A program made the translations under genes and the position numbers. Of a DNA stretch of 64,000 bases, positions 9,371 to 17,270 are shown piece after piece. This stretch comes from Haloarcula japonica DSM 6131 (GTDB lineage: Archaea > Halobacteriota > Halobacteria > Halobacteriales > Haloarculaceae), in the NCBI RefSeq assembly GCF_000336635.1, contig NZ_AOLY01000042.1, positions 77,745-141,744 of the forward strand, in the 5' to 3' direction. Numbering within the stretch: the first letter of the stretch is position 1; every line of letters begins with the position of its first letter. A model generated the notes under the pieces. The model worked only from the letters and a program-made list of their open reading frames with translations. It searched no databases and had not been told where the DNA came from.

Positions 9371-10306
9371 ATGACCCTTCACGAGCATACTGATGAGGAG
9401 ACCGCAGAGCACAACCTCCCGTCTAAATCAAGTGGCAGTACGCGTCGGCTTGCGCTCGTCGCGGTCGTCAATTTCTTTGGATTCGTCATCGAACTGGCTG
9501 GTGGACTCCTGTTCGGGTCGGTCGCGCTTATCAGCGACGCACTCCACATGCTGTTCGATATGCTGGCGTACGCGATGGCGTTCGGCGCGAGCTACACCGC
9601 CGAACGGTTCGAGGGTGGCGAGGCGTGGTCGTACGGTCTCCACCGACTGGAGCCGGTTGCGGCCTTCCTGAACGGCGTCTTGCTCCTTCCAATGGTCGGA
9701 TACATCGTCTGGGAGTCCTACCAGCGGTTCCTTGAGCCAGTGGCGATCAATCCCGAGTTGACGCTGATCATCGCTACGGGTGGCCTGCTGGTAAACATCG
9801 GCTCCGTGTACGTGTTGCAGGGTGGTGAGATGAGTCTCAACGAGCGCGGGGCGTTCTACCACCTGCTCGGTGACGCCGGTGGCTCTGTTGCGGTAATCGT
9901 CTCGACCGCCGCCGTCGCAGTGTTCGATCTCCCCATCGCAGACCCTGTGGCGGCCGTACTCATTGGGCTGCTGGTGCTCGCGTCGGCCGGGAACGTCCTC
10001 CGGGAAAGCACCTCGATCCTGTTGGAACGGAGCCCGGTGTCGTCCGAAGAACTCCGGGATGAATTGACGACACTCGATGGCGTCGACCAGATTGAGGATC
10101 TCCACGTCTGGCAAGTCTGTAGTCAACTCACCGTCGCAACCGTCCGACTGACAGATACGTCGACCACACTCGAGGAGCAACGGAGAATCCAGTCACGGGT
10201 TCACGACTATCTCACGAATCGAGGAATCGACCACGCAACCGTGGAGCTCGTCGGGCGTACCGATCCCGATACTGACCCTGTCGGTACGACGAATCACTCC
10301 CACTAA
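9371..10306 (+). CDS. Cation diffusion facilitator (CzcD/ZitB-like) exporter
   Basis: 311 residues. A His-rich head (HEHTDEETAEH) precedes six predicted membrane helices and a C-terminal cytoplasmic domain. The Zn-type CDF ligands are visible: HxxxD in helix two (DALHMLFD, His59 and Asp63) and HLLGD in helix five. The C-terminal domain has VDQIEDLHVWQVCSQLTVATVRL, typical of the CDF regulatory fold. It exchanges protons for zinc, cadmium or cobalt and complements the upstream ATPase in the same operon. The protein ends in TNHSH. Confidence 0.88.
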   Translation: MTLHEHTDEETAEHNLPSKSSGSTRRLALVAVVNFFGFVIELAGGLLFGSVALISDALHMLFDMLAYAMAFGASYTAERFEGGEAWSYGLHRLEPVAAFLNGVLLLPMVGYIVWESYQRFLEPVAINPELTLIIATGGLLVNIGSVYVLQGGEMSLNERGAFYHLLGDAGGSVAVIVSTAAVAVFDLPIADPVAAVLIGLLVLASAGNVLRESTSILLERSPVSSEELRDELTTLDGVDQIEDLHVWQVCSQLTVATVRLTDTSTTLEEQRRIQSRVHDYLTNRGIDHATVELVGRTDPDTDPVGTTNHSH

Positions 10307-10308
10307 CG

Positions 10309-10716
10309 ATGTCCCACACAGCACCCGATCAAATGTTCGAGGTGTTGGACGAGACGAACGAGAACCTCATTGCGATTCGCGTCGGGAAGGGCACGCGAAC
10401 AGGCTATCAAGAGCTGTACTCACTCCTCGTCGAAAAGAGCGATAAGCACGGGTACATCCACGTGTACGAGGAAGTTCCGAACTGGACGTTCAGGGCGTTT
10501 CTCACACACCTCCACGGGGTGGTTCCCGATCTCCGGTACGGCCCTGAGTTCGATATCGACCGGTACGCCGCAGTCGGCGATACACGATGGGCAAAACTCC
10601 TGTTCGACTGGTGGTATGCAATCCGACCGATCTGGCCAGTCGCCCCCAACGAAATGCGATATTTCGACATCAAGAAACGCGAGCGAGCTCTCGACTGGCT
10701 TCGAGAGGAAATTTAG
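10309..10716 (+). CDS. SpoIIAA-like (STAS/SEC14-type) protein
   Basis: 135 residues starting two bases after the CDF stop. The pattern DKHGYIHVYEEVPNWTFRAFLTHL and FDIDRYAAVGDTRWAKLLFDWWYAIRPIWP is characteristic of the SpoIIAA-like/DUF3478 family, small soluble or membrane-associated proteins with a lipid-binding SEC14-like fold. The C-terminus (FDIKKRERALDWLREE) also matches the family. It ends the zinc-efflux gene run and overlaps the convergent gene by four bases. Its function in metal tolerance is unknown. Confidence 0.75.
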   Translation: MSHTAPDQMFEVLDETNENLIAIRVGKGTRTGYQELYSLLVEKSDKHGYIHVYEEVPNWTFRAFLTHLHGVVPDLRYGPEFDIDRYAAVGDTRWAKLLFDWWYAIRPIWPVAPNEMRYFDIKKRERALDWLREEI

Positions 10717-12035
10717 TTACGAATACGATCAACTCCGCCGACGACAATGAGGAGTGTAGAGACAAGCGTCAGTCCAAGTTGTGGTTCCCGGAACCAGAAT
10801 GGCGTTGACGGAACGACTGCCCGAAGCCCGACCAGCAGTAGTGAGAGAACCGGCACGCCGGCGTCAGGGCTGTCGACGCTGCTTCCGTTAGTCGTGTACT
10901 TCGGGGCTCCGACAGACTCACCGTAGGGCAGTCGGTCGGCTTCGTATGGGATACGCTCTGTTCGAACGCTCCAGACGACAGTCCCGGATTCGTCGACCTC
11001 TACGAGTCGCCGGTTGAGCGTGTCGGTGATAAGCGTGTTTCCGTTCGGGAGGCGATCCGCATCCCGGGGCCAATCGAGCTCGACACCCGCTGCCCGATCA
11101 AGAGCCCACGCTGGCTCCCATTTACCGCCCTCCGTTCGATGCAGTTCCACGACTCGGTCGTTCTCGCTGTCGGCAACGAGGACGGCACCATCCCCGAGCC
11201 ACTGGGGGTTGTGCTGGTGGTTGAGCACGTCGGGGTCACCGCATCGAATATCGCCATCATTGTCATAGTCGTTCAACTGGCCGGATTTCCGGCAATTGGC
11301 ATCGTTCGAATCGGTCGTATCCTCATTGATAACCTCAACGACGCCCTCGCCGCGCTCGATAACGAGTAGCTGGTTGGCATTCCGTACTGAGACGAGATAG
11401 CGCCCAGAGCCGATGACGTCCACGTCGTTGATGTGCAGCCAGTCGGTCGTCGTCGGATCTTGTGGGGCGTCGTAGAACGAACTCGCATTCCACTGCCACG
11501 TGACTTCGCCGTTCTTGACAGTAAAGATACGCTCGTACTCCATATCGGTGACCAAGTATTCTCCCGATTCGAGTCGTTCGACATCGTGGACTTCGCTGTT
11601 CTTGTTCGTTCGCACCGGGAAGCTATACTCCGAAACCACCTGCAGGTCTTTCCCGGGGTCAATGACTCGGAATCCCGTTCGGGTACAGGGAGACTCGTAC
11701 GGTCCGCACGAAGCGTACCCGCTGTCCATGAACCCGGCTAACACTGTTCCGTTCTCCGTTTGTGTGACGTCAAAATAGCTATCAGCACTCGATTCACGCC
11801 AGGTAGTGTTCGTCCCGTTGAGAAGATAGACGCTGCCGTATTCGTGCCAGCCTGGGCCACCCCCCTGAGACCCGACCAAGGTTCGGGACGTCTGGTCTGT
11901 CTCCGAAGCCGTCCCAATCGCAGGGGCGAGCATTGCACTGCTAACAAGCGTGAGAACGAACAGAACAACGCCGAAAAGGATTAGGTAGCTACCCCGACGG
12001 AGATCAGGAACGGCAACATTCGGAACGGGGTTCAT
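10713..12035 (-). CDS. Arylsulfotransferase-family (ASST-like) beta-propeller membrane protein
   Basis: 440 residues with a transmembrane helix near the N-terminus (ILFGVVLFVLTLVSSAML) and another near the C-terminus. The body has propeller-like repeats: EVHDVERLESGEYLVTDMEY, WLHINDVDVIGSGRYLVSVR, QHNPQWLGDGAVLVADSEND and DWPRDADRLPNGNTLITDTLN. These match the haloarchaeal branch of the arylsulfotransferase family. The catalytic His of bacterial ASST is not certain here, so enzymatic activity is unproven; it may be an exposed binding propeller. It follows the 12032 gene with a short overlap. Confidence 0.7.
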   Translation of the reverse strand: MNPVPNVAVPDLRRGSYLILFGVVLFVLTLVSSAMLAPAIGTASETDQTSRTLVGSQGGGPGWHEYGSVYLLNGTNTTWRESSADSYFDVTQTENGTVLAGFMDSGYASCGPYESPCTRTGFRVIDPGKDLQVVSEYSFPVRTNKNSEVHDVERLESGEYLVTDMEYERIFTVKNGEVTWQWNASSFYDAPQDPTTTDWLHINDVDVIGSGRYLVSVRNANQLLVIERGEGVVEVINEDTTDSNDANCRKSGQLNDYDNDGDIRCGDPDVLNHQHNPQWLGDGAVLVADSENDRVVELHRTEGGKWEPAWALDRAAGVELDWPRDADRLPNGNTLITDTLNRRLVEVDESGTVVWSVRTERIPYEADRLPYGESVGAPKYTTNGSSVDSPDAGVPVLSLLLVGLRAVVPSTPFWFREPQLGLTLVSTLLIVVGGVDRIRN

Positions 12036-12310
12036 TTCTGGATATACAGCGAGTACATGATGACCGCGAGGCCAAGGGCGACGAACAGGCTGTTGATGAG
12101 CACGCCGAGGGCCAATCCGACAGAAAAGAACTGGTTGGCCACGCCAGTTAGAATTGCCCCGAGTGTGATGATACCGAACCCGACACCAAGGACACGTAGC
12201 GAATCCGCACCCGTACGTCGATAGGCTTTAAATGCAATATAGGTAATCCCGCCACCGAGAAGCAGGATTACGAACTTGACGACTGCAATCGCCGTGATGA
12301 CGCCGTTCAT
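12032..12310 (-). CDS. Three-helix membrane protein, haloarchaeal DUF7521-like (copy 1)
   Basis: 92 residues, nearly all hydrophobic, with three transmembrane segments and the motif GGITYIAFKAYRRTGADSLRVLGVGFGIITLG after the first helix. It overlaps the regulator upstream by four bases and the propeller gene downstream by four, so the three genes form a tight operon. A paralogue at 30392 sits in the same way behind an HTH gene. The recurring pairing suggests the membrane protein signals to, or is controlled by, the HTH partner. The DUF number is from memory. Confidence 0.65.
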   Translation of the reverse strand: MNGVITAIAVVKFVILLLGGGITYIAFKAYRRTGADSLRVLGVGFGIITLGAILTGVANQFFSVGLALGVLINSLFVALGLAVIMYSLYIQK

Positions 12311-12684
12311 ACTTCGTCCCCCATCATCGACCAGATATCTGCAAGCCGTTCGTCTGTAGATTTCGGCGGCCGATCGACGCTCACCGAAAACGTACCTGTG
12401 TCGTCCATAGAGATCGTGACGTCCTCGAACGACCGCTCGTAGTAGGTAACCCGTCCACCTCCGGGGTTGATCGTCTCCTGTTCTCGAACGAGGGAAGCGG
12501 AACTGAGGAGTTCTAATTTTCGATACAGCGTCGACTTGGGGATGTCACATGCGTCGAGGAGTTCGTTCGCAGTCATTGGTTCGATAGTTTCCTGGAGAAT
12601 AGCCCGACACGCGGGATCATCCAGCGCATCAAGGACATCCTGTACCTCCGGAGTGTCCTCGGACGACACTGAATCATCTCCCAT
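12307..12684 (-). CDS. Winged-helix transcriptional regulator (ArsR-like), partner of DUF7521-like protein
   Basis: 125 residues from the ATG at 12684 (MGDDSVSSEDTPEV). The DNA-binding fold is clear: ALDDPACRAILQETIEPMTANELLDACDIPKSTLYRKLELL, then a wing with REQETINPGGGRVTYYERSF. A longer frame upstream looks non-coding in composition, so the shorter start is preferred. There are no Cys metal ligands. It is the first gene of an operon with a three-helix membrane protein and the propeller gene. The C-terminal half predicts a small beta domain of unknown ligand. Confidence 0.75.
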   Translation of the reverse strand: MGDDSVSSEDTPEVQDVLDALDDPACRAILQETIEPMTANELLDACDIPKSTLYRKLELLSSASLVREQETINPGGGRVTYYERSFEDVTISMDDTGTFSVSVDRPPKSTDERLADIWSMMGDEV

Positions 12685-12824
12685 TATTCGATAATACGTG
12701 GTCCTCGGGATATGGTGTCCGATTGCTGGAGAGGCATCCCATTGGTCCCACGAACTCAGTCGGGATCGTGGTTCCAGAGTCATGACGGTCGATCCATCGA
12801 AAGAGGGGAGACATGGTGACACAA

Positions 12825-13052
12825 TTATGAATCGTGCTGAATTTCGAGTCGTTGTTCGCCTGCGTCTGTGATCTCGTAGAGACCCCTCCCCAGTGGAACA
12901 ATACAGCCCTCACTATGGAGGTGAGCACACGTTTGGTCAATGGTGATCGGGTGTCCATCGACGGCGTTAGTGATCTCCATCACATGGCACGGTGACTCAT
13001 CAACGAGCAGCTCCAATATCTCGACCTCGGTCTGTATTGAGAACTCGCTCAT
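12825..13052 (-). CDS. Small winged-helix protein (phage PhiH1 repressor-like)
   Basis: 75 residues from the ATG at 13052. The sequence TEVEILELLVDESPCHVMEITNAVDGHPITIDQTCAHLHSEGCIVPLGRGLYEITDAGEQRLE has a helix-turn-helix plus a wing (GRGLYEITDAG), as in haloarchaeal MarR/PhiH1-repressor-like proteins. It lies between the HTH/DUF7521 operon and TFB, on the same strand as both. Its target is unknown. The Cys and His residues do not form an obvious metal site. Confidence 0.65.
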   Translation of the reverse strand: MSEFSIQTEVEILELLVDESPCHVMEITNAVDGHPITIDQTCAHLHSEGCIVPLGRGLYEITDAGEQRLEIQHDS

Positions 13053-13112
13053 GGTAAATATCGTATCATGACCCACTCAGTAGCTGGATTTCGCCCGGCA
13101 GGGGCTATCCGG

Positions 13113-14075
13113 TCAGTCATACTGCGCGTACACCTCGAGAAGCTCTTGGTATCGATTTCGGATCGTGACTCGACTGACGTGGGCGACCTCACTCACCGTC
13201 TCCTGTGTGAGCTGTTCGTTCGTGAGGTGGGTCGCAGCATACAGAGCGGCAGCCGCCAACCCGGCTGGACTCTTTCCACTGTGGACGGCATTATCTGTAG
13301 CTACCTCAAGCAGTTCTCGAGAGCGCCGTTCTGCTTCGTCGCTCACGTCGAGCGATGACGCGAATTGTGGAATATATTGCATGGGATCCTCCGGCTCGAT
13401 CTCCAGCCCAAGTTCTCGGGACAGATATCGGTACGCTCGCTGGATCCGGATTTTCTCGACACGGCTGACATCGGCGAACTCCGTCAGCGGCCGTGGCATT
13501 CCGTGCTGTCGAGCAGCCGCATACAACGACGCCGTCGACATACCCTCGATCGAGCGACCGGGGAGCAGGTTCTGCTCCACAGCACGCCGGTACAGGACGC
13601 CTGCAGTTTCCCGAACCGATTCAGGAAGTCCCAGAGCGGACGCCATGCGGCTGATCTCCCCGAGCGCTTGCTTGAGATTCCGCTCGTGAGCATCCTTCGT
13701 ACGGAACCGCTCGTCCCACGTCCGGAGGCGCTGTAATTGAGCACGTTTGCGACCAGAGACAGCCTGTCCGTAGGCATCCTTGTCCTGCCAGCCGATAGTC
13801 GTACTCAGACCCTTATCGTGCATCAGCTGCGTCGTCGGAGCCCCGACCCGACTCTTTTCATCGCGTTCCTCTGAAGTGAACGCACGCCACTCAGGACCGT
13901 GGTCGATTGGATTATCTTCAAAAACCAACCCACAGCTTTCGCAGGTCGCCTCACCGCTGTCGCTAGTCCGTGTAATATGACCCTGACACTCGGGACAGAT
14001 GTTGTCGTTGGCAGACTTCACCTCGCGGTCGCGTTCATCTATTGACCGTTCCTGGGTATGTTCTTGAGCCATCAT
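13113..14075 (-). CDS. tfb: Transcription initiation factor IIB (TFB)
   Basis: 320 residues. The N-terminal zinc ribbon uses Cys27, Cys30, Cys45 and Cys48 (CPEC...CESC). The B-finger/linker DKSRVGAPTTQLMHDKGLSTTIGW and two cyclin-like repeats follow. TFB links RNA polymerase to TBP at the TATA/BRE promoter. Haloarchaea encode several TFBs, and the copies outside the core set are often tied to stress programmes, so this one may direct part of the local metal regulon (inference). Two adjacent ATG codons make the start ambiguous by one residue. Confidence 0.93.
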   Translation of the reverse strand: MMAQEHTQERSIDERDREVKSANDNICPECQGHITRTSDSGEATCESCGLVFEDNPIDHGPEWRAFTSEERDEKSRVGAPTTQLMHDKGLSTTIGWQDKDAYGQAVSGRKRAQLQRLRTWDERFRTKDAHERNLKQALGEISRMASALGLPESVRETAGVLYRRAVEQNLLPGRSIEGMSTASLYAAARQHGMPRPLTEFADVSRVEKIRIQRAYRYLSRELGLEIEPEDPMQYIPQFASSLDVSDEAERRSRELLEVATDNAVHSGKSPAGLAAAALYAATHLTNEQLTQETVSEVAHVSRVTIRNRYQELLEVYAQYD

Positions 14076-14247
14076 ACTATTGGCATATAGGGGTTTTCCC
14101 TACAAACCGTGTGTCTTCTTAACAGTATCATGAGACGGCTCCTCAATGAATAGCAGGCGGTGTCCCACTCGCTGGGAATCCGGCTTAACACTTTGTCTCC
14201 AAGACATCAACTCGTCACACCGCAAGTCAACGTCCCTACCCAATATT

Positions 14248-14763
14248 ATGTCTCAAGCCCGACTCCGCAGGCACGATATACGAACCGCGATTTCAAGGAT
14301 TCCGGTCGAGTACAGGCATATCGCCAGTTTGACGCTACTAGTGACGTATATTGTGATGCTTCTTGGAGCCTACACCAGTGCAATCGGTGCTGGACTTTCC
14401 TGTCCCGATTGGCCGACCTGCTACGGGACGTGGGTCCCCTTCCTTCAACCCGAGATCATTGCTAACTCGCCATACTCTGCACTCCAAATCTTCGCTGAGT
14501 GGGCTCACCGTGGACTGGCGATGACGGCCGGGGTTCTGATCGTCGGCACGACCCTTGGAGCGTGGGTGACACACCGTAATACCCCGATTGTCAAATGGTC
14601 GGCCACGGCCGCTCTCGTCCTCCTTCCGTTACAGGTTATCCTCGGAGGATTGACCGTCACGGAAGATCTCCAACCGACCATCGTGACGACGCATCTGGGC
14701 GTGGCAATTCTCATTCTCCTCTGTCTCCTGACGACCTGCCTCGTCGCATATCTCCGCCGCTGA
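14248..14763 (+). CDS. ctaA: Half-size heme A synthase (COX15/CtaA family)
   Basis: 171 residues from the ATG at 14248. Four hydrophobic helices carry SAIGAGLSCPDWPTCYG after the first helix, EWAHRGLAMTAG with a heme-ligand His, and IVTTHLGVAILILL with the second His. Full CtaA proteins have two such halves in about 300 residues; this is a single half, like the compact archaeal CtaA known from Aeropyrum. It would form a dimer to convert heme O to heme A. The DsbA-DsbB pair follows at 14868, in keeping with oxidase maturation. Confidence 0.85.
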   Translation: MSQARLRRHDIRTAISRIPVEYRHIASLTLLVTYIVMLLGAYTSAIGAGLSCPDWPTCYGTWVPFLQPEIIANSPYSALQIFAEWAHRGLAMTAGVLIVGTTLGAWVTHRNTPIVKWSATAALVLLPLQVILGGLTVTEDLQPTIVTTHLGVAILILLCLLTTCLVAYLRR

Positions 14764-14867
14764 TGACCCCTTGCGTATAACACAATGCCACAGATACCGA
14801 CGATTCAGCTCACTATGAGAGCAGAACACGGAGCCTATGAAATCTACACTTGGAGTAGTGATCACGA

Positions 14868-15854
14868 ATGACTGCCCATACCTGCCCGATCTGTACAGAT
14901 CAATTCGAAACAGCTGGAGCAGCGCGTGACCACACATGGAACGTTCACAGCGCCTGCCATTATTGTGGCGAACAACTCGGTGACGAGACTGACGAGCAGC
15001 TCTACAGACACTGGCTCGTCGCGCACCCCGACGACCTCTCAGGTGTGGATTACAAACGGGCTGAGACAGCCGTTGATTCACTCACGTTCTCAGAGCGGCT
15101 CTCCGAGGGAGGTGTTGGAGCTGCTGTCGGAGGACTAACCCGCCGACAGCTTCTCCTCGGCGGTGGTGGTGCCGCCACTGCCGGTCTCGTGATCGGCGCC
15201 ACCGCTCTCTCTAACAATACGAGCACTGAGCCGGATGACGGCGCGACTGCTGGAGGTGATACGGGTGCCGTTACCACTGCCCCGATTCCCGACTCGCCTG
15301 GAGACTTCCGCTATGCGACGATGGGGTCTGCTGATGCCGATGTCATGGTCACATACTTCGGGAGCTGGAAGTGTCCGTACTGCGCCCAGTTCAGTACGGA
15401 GATGCTTTCACAACTCGTGACGGACTACGTGGAACCAGGAACAATTGCGCTCGAGTTCCGCAATCTGGCATATATCGGTGGCGACCCATTTTTGGGCCCC
15501 GATGCACCGGCAGCCGGTCAGGCCGGATTAGCCGTCTGGAACACCGACCCAGCCTCATACTGGGCGTTTCACGAATACGTGTTCGGGAATCAACCACCCG
15601 AGAGCGACCAGTGGGCGACCGCCGAGAGATTGGTCGAGTTTGCTCAGGCCGCAGGCGTCTCCGAGACAGCGTCGGTCCGCACGGCCATCCAAGAAAATCA
15701 GTATGACGACGCGCTGCGGGCGACTGACAGGGCTGCGAGCGATGTCGGTGTCGATGCCACACCCACGCTCCTCATCGATGGCATGACGGTCAATCCACTC
15801 GGAAACGAAGAGCGAGTAAGACAGCTGATCGAAGATGCAGCTGGATCAAACTGA
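14868..15854 (+). CDS. DsbA-like thiol oxidase with N-terminal zinc fingers and internal Tat signal
   Basis: 328 residues in an odd order. Residues 6-53 hold two C2H2-type sites (Cys6, Cys9, His22, His27 and Cys30, Cys33, His48, His53). A twin-arginine motif with hydrophobic core follows only at residues 91-113 (TRRQLLLGGG...). The DsbA/thioredoxin domain spans about 145-325, with the CPYC active site at 169-172 and the cis-Pro loop DATPTLLIDG. The fingers should stay in the cytoplasm and the thiol domain outside. DsbB follows directly, so this is a disulfide-forming pair. Confidence 0.85.
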   Translation: MTAHTCPICTDQFETAGAARDHTWNVHSACHYCGEQLGDETDEQLYRHWLVAHPDDLSGVDYKRAETAVDSLTFSERLSEGGVGAAVGGLTRRQLLLGGGGAATAGLVIGATALSNNTSTEPDDGATAGGDTGAVTTAPIPDSPGDFRYATMGSADADVMVTYFGSWKCPYCAQFSTEMLSQLVTDYVEPGTIALEFRNLAYIGGDPFLGPDAPAAGQAGLAVWNTDPASYWAFHEYVFGNQPPESDQWATAERLVEFAQAAGVSETASVRTAIQENQYDDALRATDRAASDVGVDATPTLLIDGMTVNPLGNEERVRQLIEDAAGSN

Positions 15855-15861
15855 GTCATGG

Positions 15862-16278
15862 ATGTCCGACGGACGATTCTGGCTTGCAGGCGGGGCAGGC
15901 GTCGCGGCGATTGCAACCCTGGGAAGCCTCTGGTTCAGTCTCGGCCTCGGTCTCGTTCCGTGTACCCTCTGCTGGTACCAACGTATCCTCATGTATCCGC
16001 TTGTCGTCGTTCTCGGCGTTGCCGCCCTCGAGAGCCACAACACAATCTGGCGAACAGTCGTGCCACTATCCGTGGTGGGAGCTTCAATCGCGGGATATCA
16101 CTCCGTACTCCAAGCAACGACGGCCTCATGCACCTTTGCTGGCCCCTGTGCAGTTGTCCAGTGGCAGGCTCCGGTGCTCGGACTTACAATTCCGAATCTC
16201 TCACTCATCGCGTTCGTGCTCGTGATAATTACAGTCCTCGCTGGATCCAACCTCGTCGAACCTGAACGTCAGCTATGA
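15862..16278 (+). CDS. dsbB: DsbB-family disulfide bond formation membrane protein
   Basis: About 138 residues and four helices. The first redox pair is CTLC (Cys34, Cys37) after helix one, in VPCTLCWYQRILMYPL; the second pair is CTFAGPC (Cys90, Cys96) in the second exposed loop. DsbB passes electrons from DsbA to quinone. The ATG at 15862, seven bases after the dsbA stop, gives a compact N-terminus; an in-frame ATG at 15835, overlapping dsbA by 20 bases, is an alternative. The order fits an operon with 14868. Confidence 0.88.
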   Translation: MSDGRFWLAGGAGVAAIATLGSLWFSLGLGLVPCTLCWYQRILMYPLVVVLGVAALESHNTIWRTVVPLSVVGASIAGYHSVLQATTASCTFAGPCAVVQWQAPVLGLTIPNLSLIAFVLVIITVLAGSNLVEPERQL

Positions 16279-16344
16279 ACAAAATCACTACCGCGGGATG
16301 TCTTGGAATGAATAGCGCCGGAATCGACCTATCGAAGCCAGCTT

Positions 16345-16361
16345 GTAGGGTGGAGCCCTAC
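16345..16361 (+). promoter_or_regulatory. Hairpin or operator between dsbB and the CPBP gene
   Basis: GTAGGG-TGGAG-CCCTAC is a perfect 6-base inverted repeat with a 5-base loop, ending 15 bases before the ATG at 16377. Flanking AGC and GCT extend pairing across a two-base bulge. It could be the dsbB transcript end or an operator for the protease gene. Confidence 0.35.
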
Positions 16362-16376
16362 GCTCACATCTGATTA

Positions 16377-17102
16377 ATGTCGTCGATATCTCGTTTCCGG
16401 TCTGTCGCCTCGGCGATTGGTCTCACGTATGGATCATACGTCGCGGGGGCTATCGTAATCCTTGCCGTCGCGACGGTAGTCGGGTTGTTCGGAGTCGACC
16501 TCGCGTCGCGCCCAGCCCTCAGACTGGTTGTGAGCACGTTCTTCCTCCAAGGAGTGACGTTTGGGGGCATCGCCATCCTTTATCTCAAAGGCCGTGATCT
16601 CGGATTGGGATTCGTTCCAGTTCGTTCACCTGACAAGCGTGATGGAGCAGTGATTGTTGGCGGGAGTATAGCGATCCTGGGGTTGCTCTTTGTGGCGTCC
16701 TCAGTAATCACAGCCCTCGGTCTGAACTCGGCTCAGAATCAGATCGTCGAGGTCGGGCGACAAAATCCGAGTGTATTCCTTCTTCTGATCCCCCTTCAAT
16801 TCCTGTTAGTCGGCCCGGGAGAAGAGCTGTTGTTCCGGGGCCTCGTACAGGGCACCCTCCGTGAAAGTCTCCATCCGGCTCGTGCAATCATCCTCGCAAG
16901 CGCTCTGTTCGCATCGATCCATCTCTTCTCGTTGTCAGGGGAAGGCAAACTGGTGTACATCGGTATCGCATTCGTCCTGGCCTTAGTACTGGGAGCAGCG
17001 TACGAGTATACGGACAACCTCACAGTGCCGGCTGTGATTCACGGGACGTATAACGCGGTGCAGTTTGCAGGGGCCTATCTGACGGCGACGGGCGGACTCT
17101 AA
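16377..17102 (+). CDS. CPBP-family intramembrane glutamic endopeptidase
   Basis: 241 residues with about seven hydrophobic segments. The active-site motif is GEELLFRG (Glu149 and Glu150), followed by SALFASIHLFSL with a His near 182 and AVIHGTYNA near the end. These are the three conserved motifs of the CPBP/Abi (CAAX protease) family. The substrate is unknown; haloarchaeal members are numerous and linked to peptide processing or immunity. It lies between dsbB and the multicopper oxidase, which may be incidental. Confidence 0.85.
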   Translation: MSSISRFRSVASAIGLTYGSYVAGAIVILAVATVVGLFGVDLASRPALRLVVSTFFLQGVTFGGIAILYLKGRDLGLGFVPVRSPDKRDGAVIVGGSIAILGLLFVASSVITALGLNSAQNQIVEVGRQNPSVFLLLIPLQFLLVGPGEELLFRGLVQGTLRESLHPARAIILASALFASIHLFSLSGEGKLVYIGIAFVLALVLGAAYEYTDNLTVPAVIHGTYNAVQFAGAYLTATGGL

Positions 17103-17207
17103 AAATCTGACCACTTTGTCGTCTCAATTTCAGACTCCTAACGGCGAACAAGTATAAATAAAAAGCCGCCATCTCCATTCGCCTTTTGCCGAACATATCC
17201 ACGCACT

Positions 17208-17226
17208 GTCCCGTGAATTGGGACAC
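17208..17226. promoter_or_regulatory. Inverted repeat upstream of multicopper oxidase
   Basis: TGTCCC-GTGAATT-GGGACA is a perfect 6-base inverted repeat with a 7-base spacer, 45 bases before the oxidase ATG. A TATA-like tract (tataaataaa, near 17153) lies upstream. The symmetry suggests an operator for a dimeric regulator. Confidence 0.4.
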
Positions 17227-17270
17227 CGCAGTCGCCCTATGTTTAGGCCAACCAAAATGCCGAGTGTATC

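Noticed and set aside
14170..14184. GGGAATCCGGC as another copper operator upstream of ctaA
   Set aside because: Only the GAATCCG core matches and the 3' arm is wrong; too weak to count.
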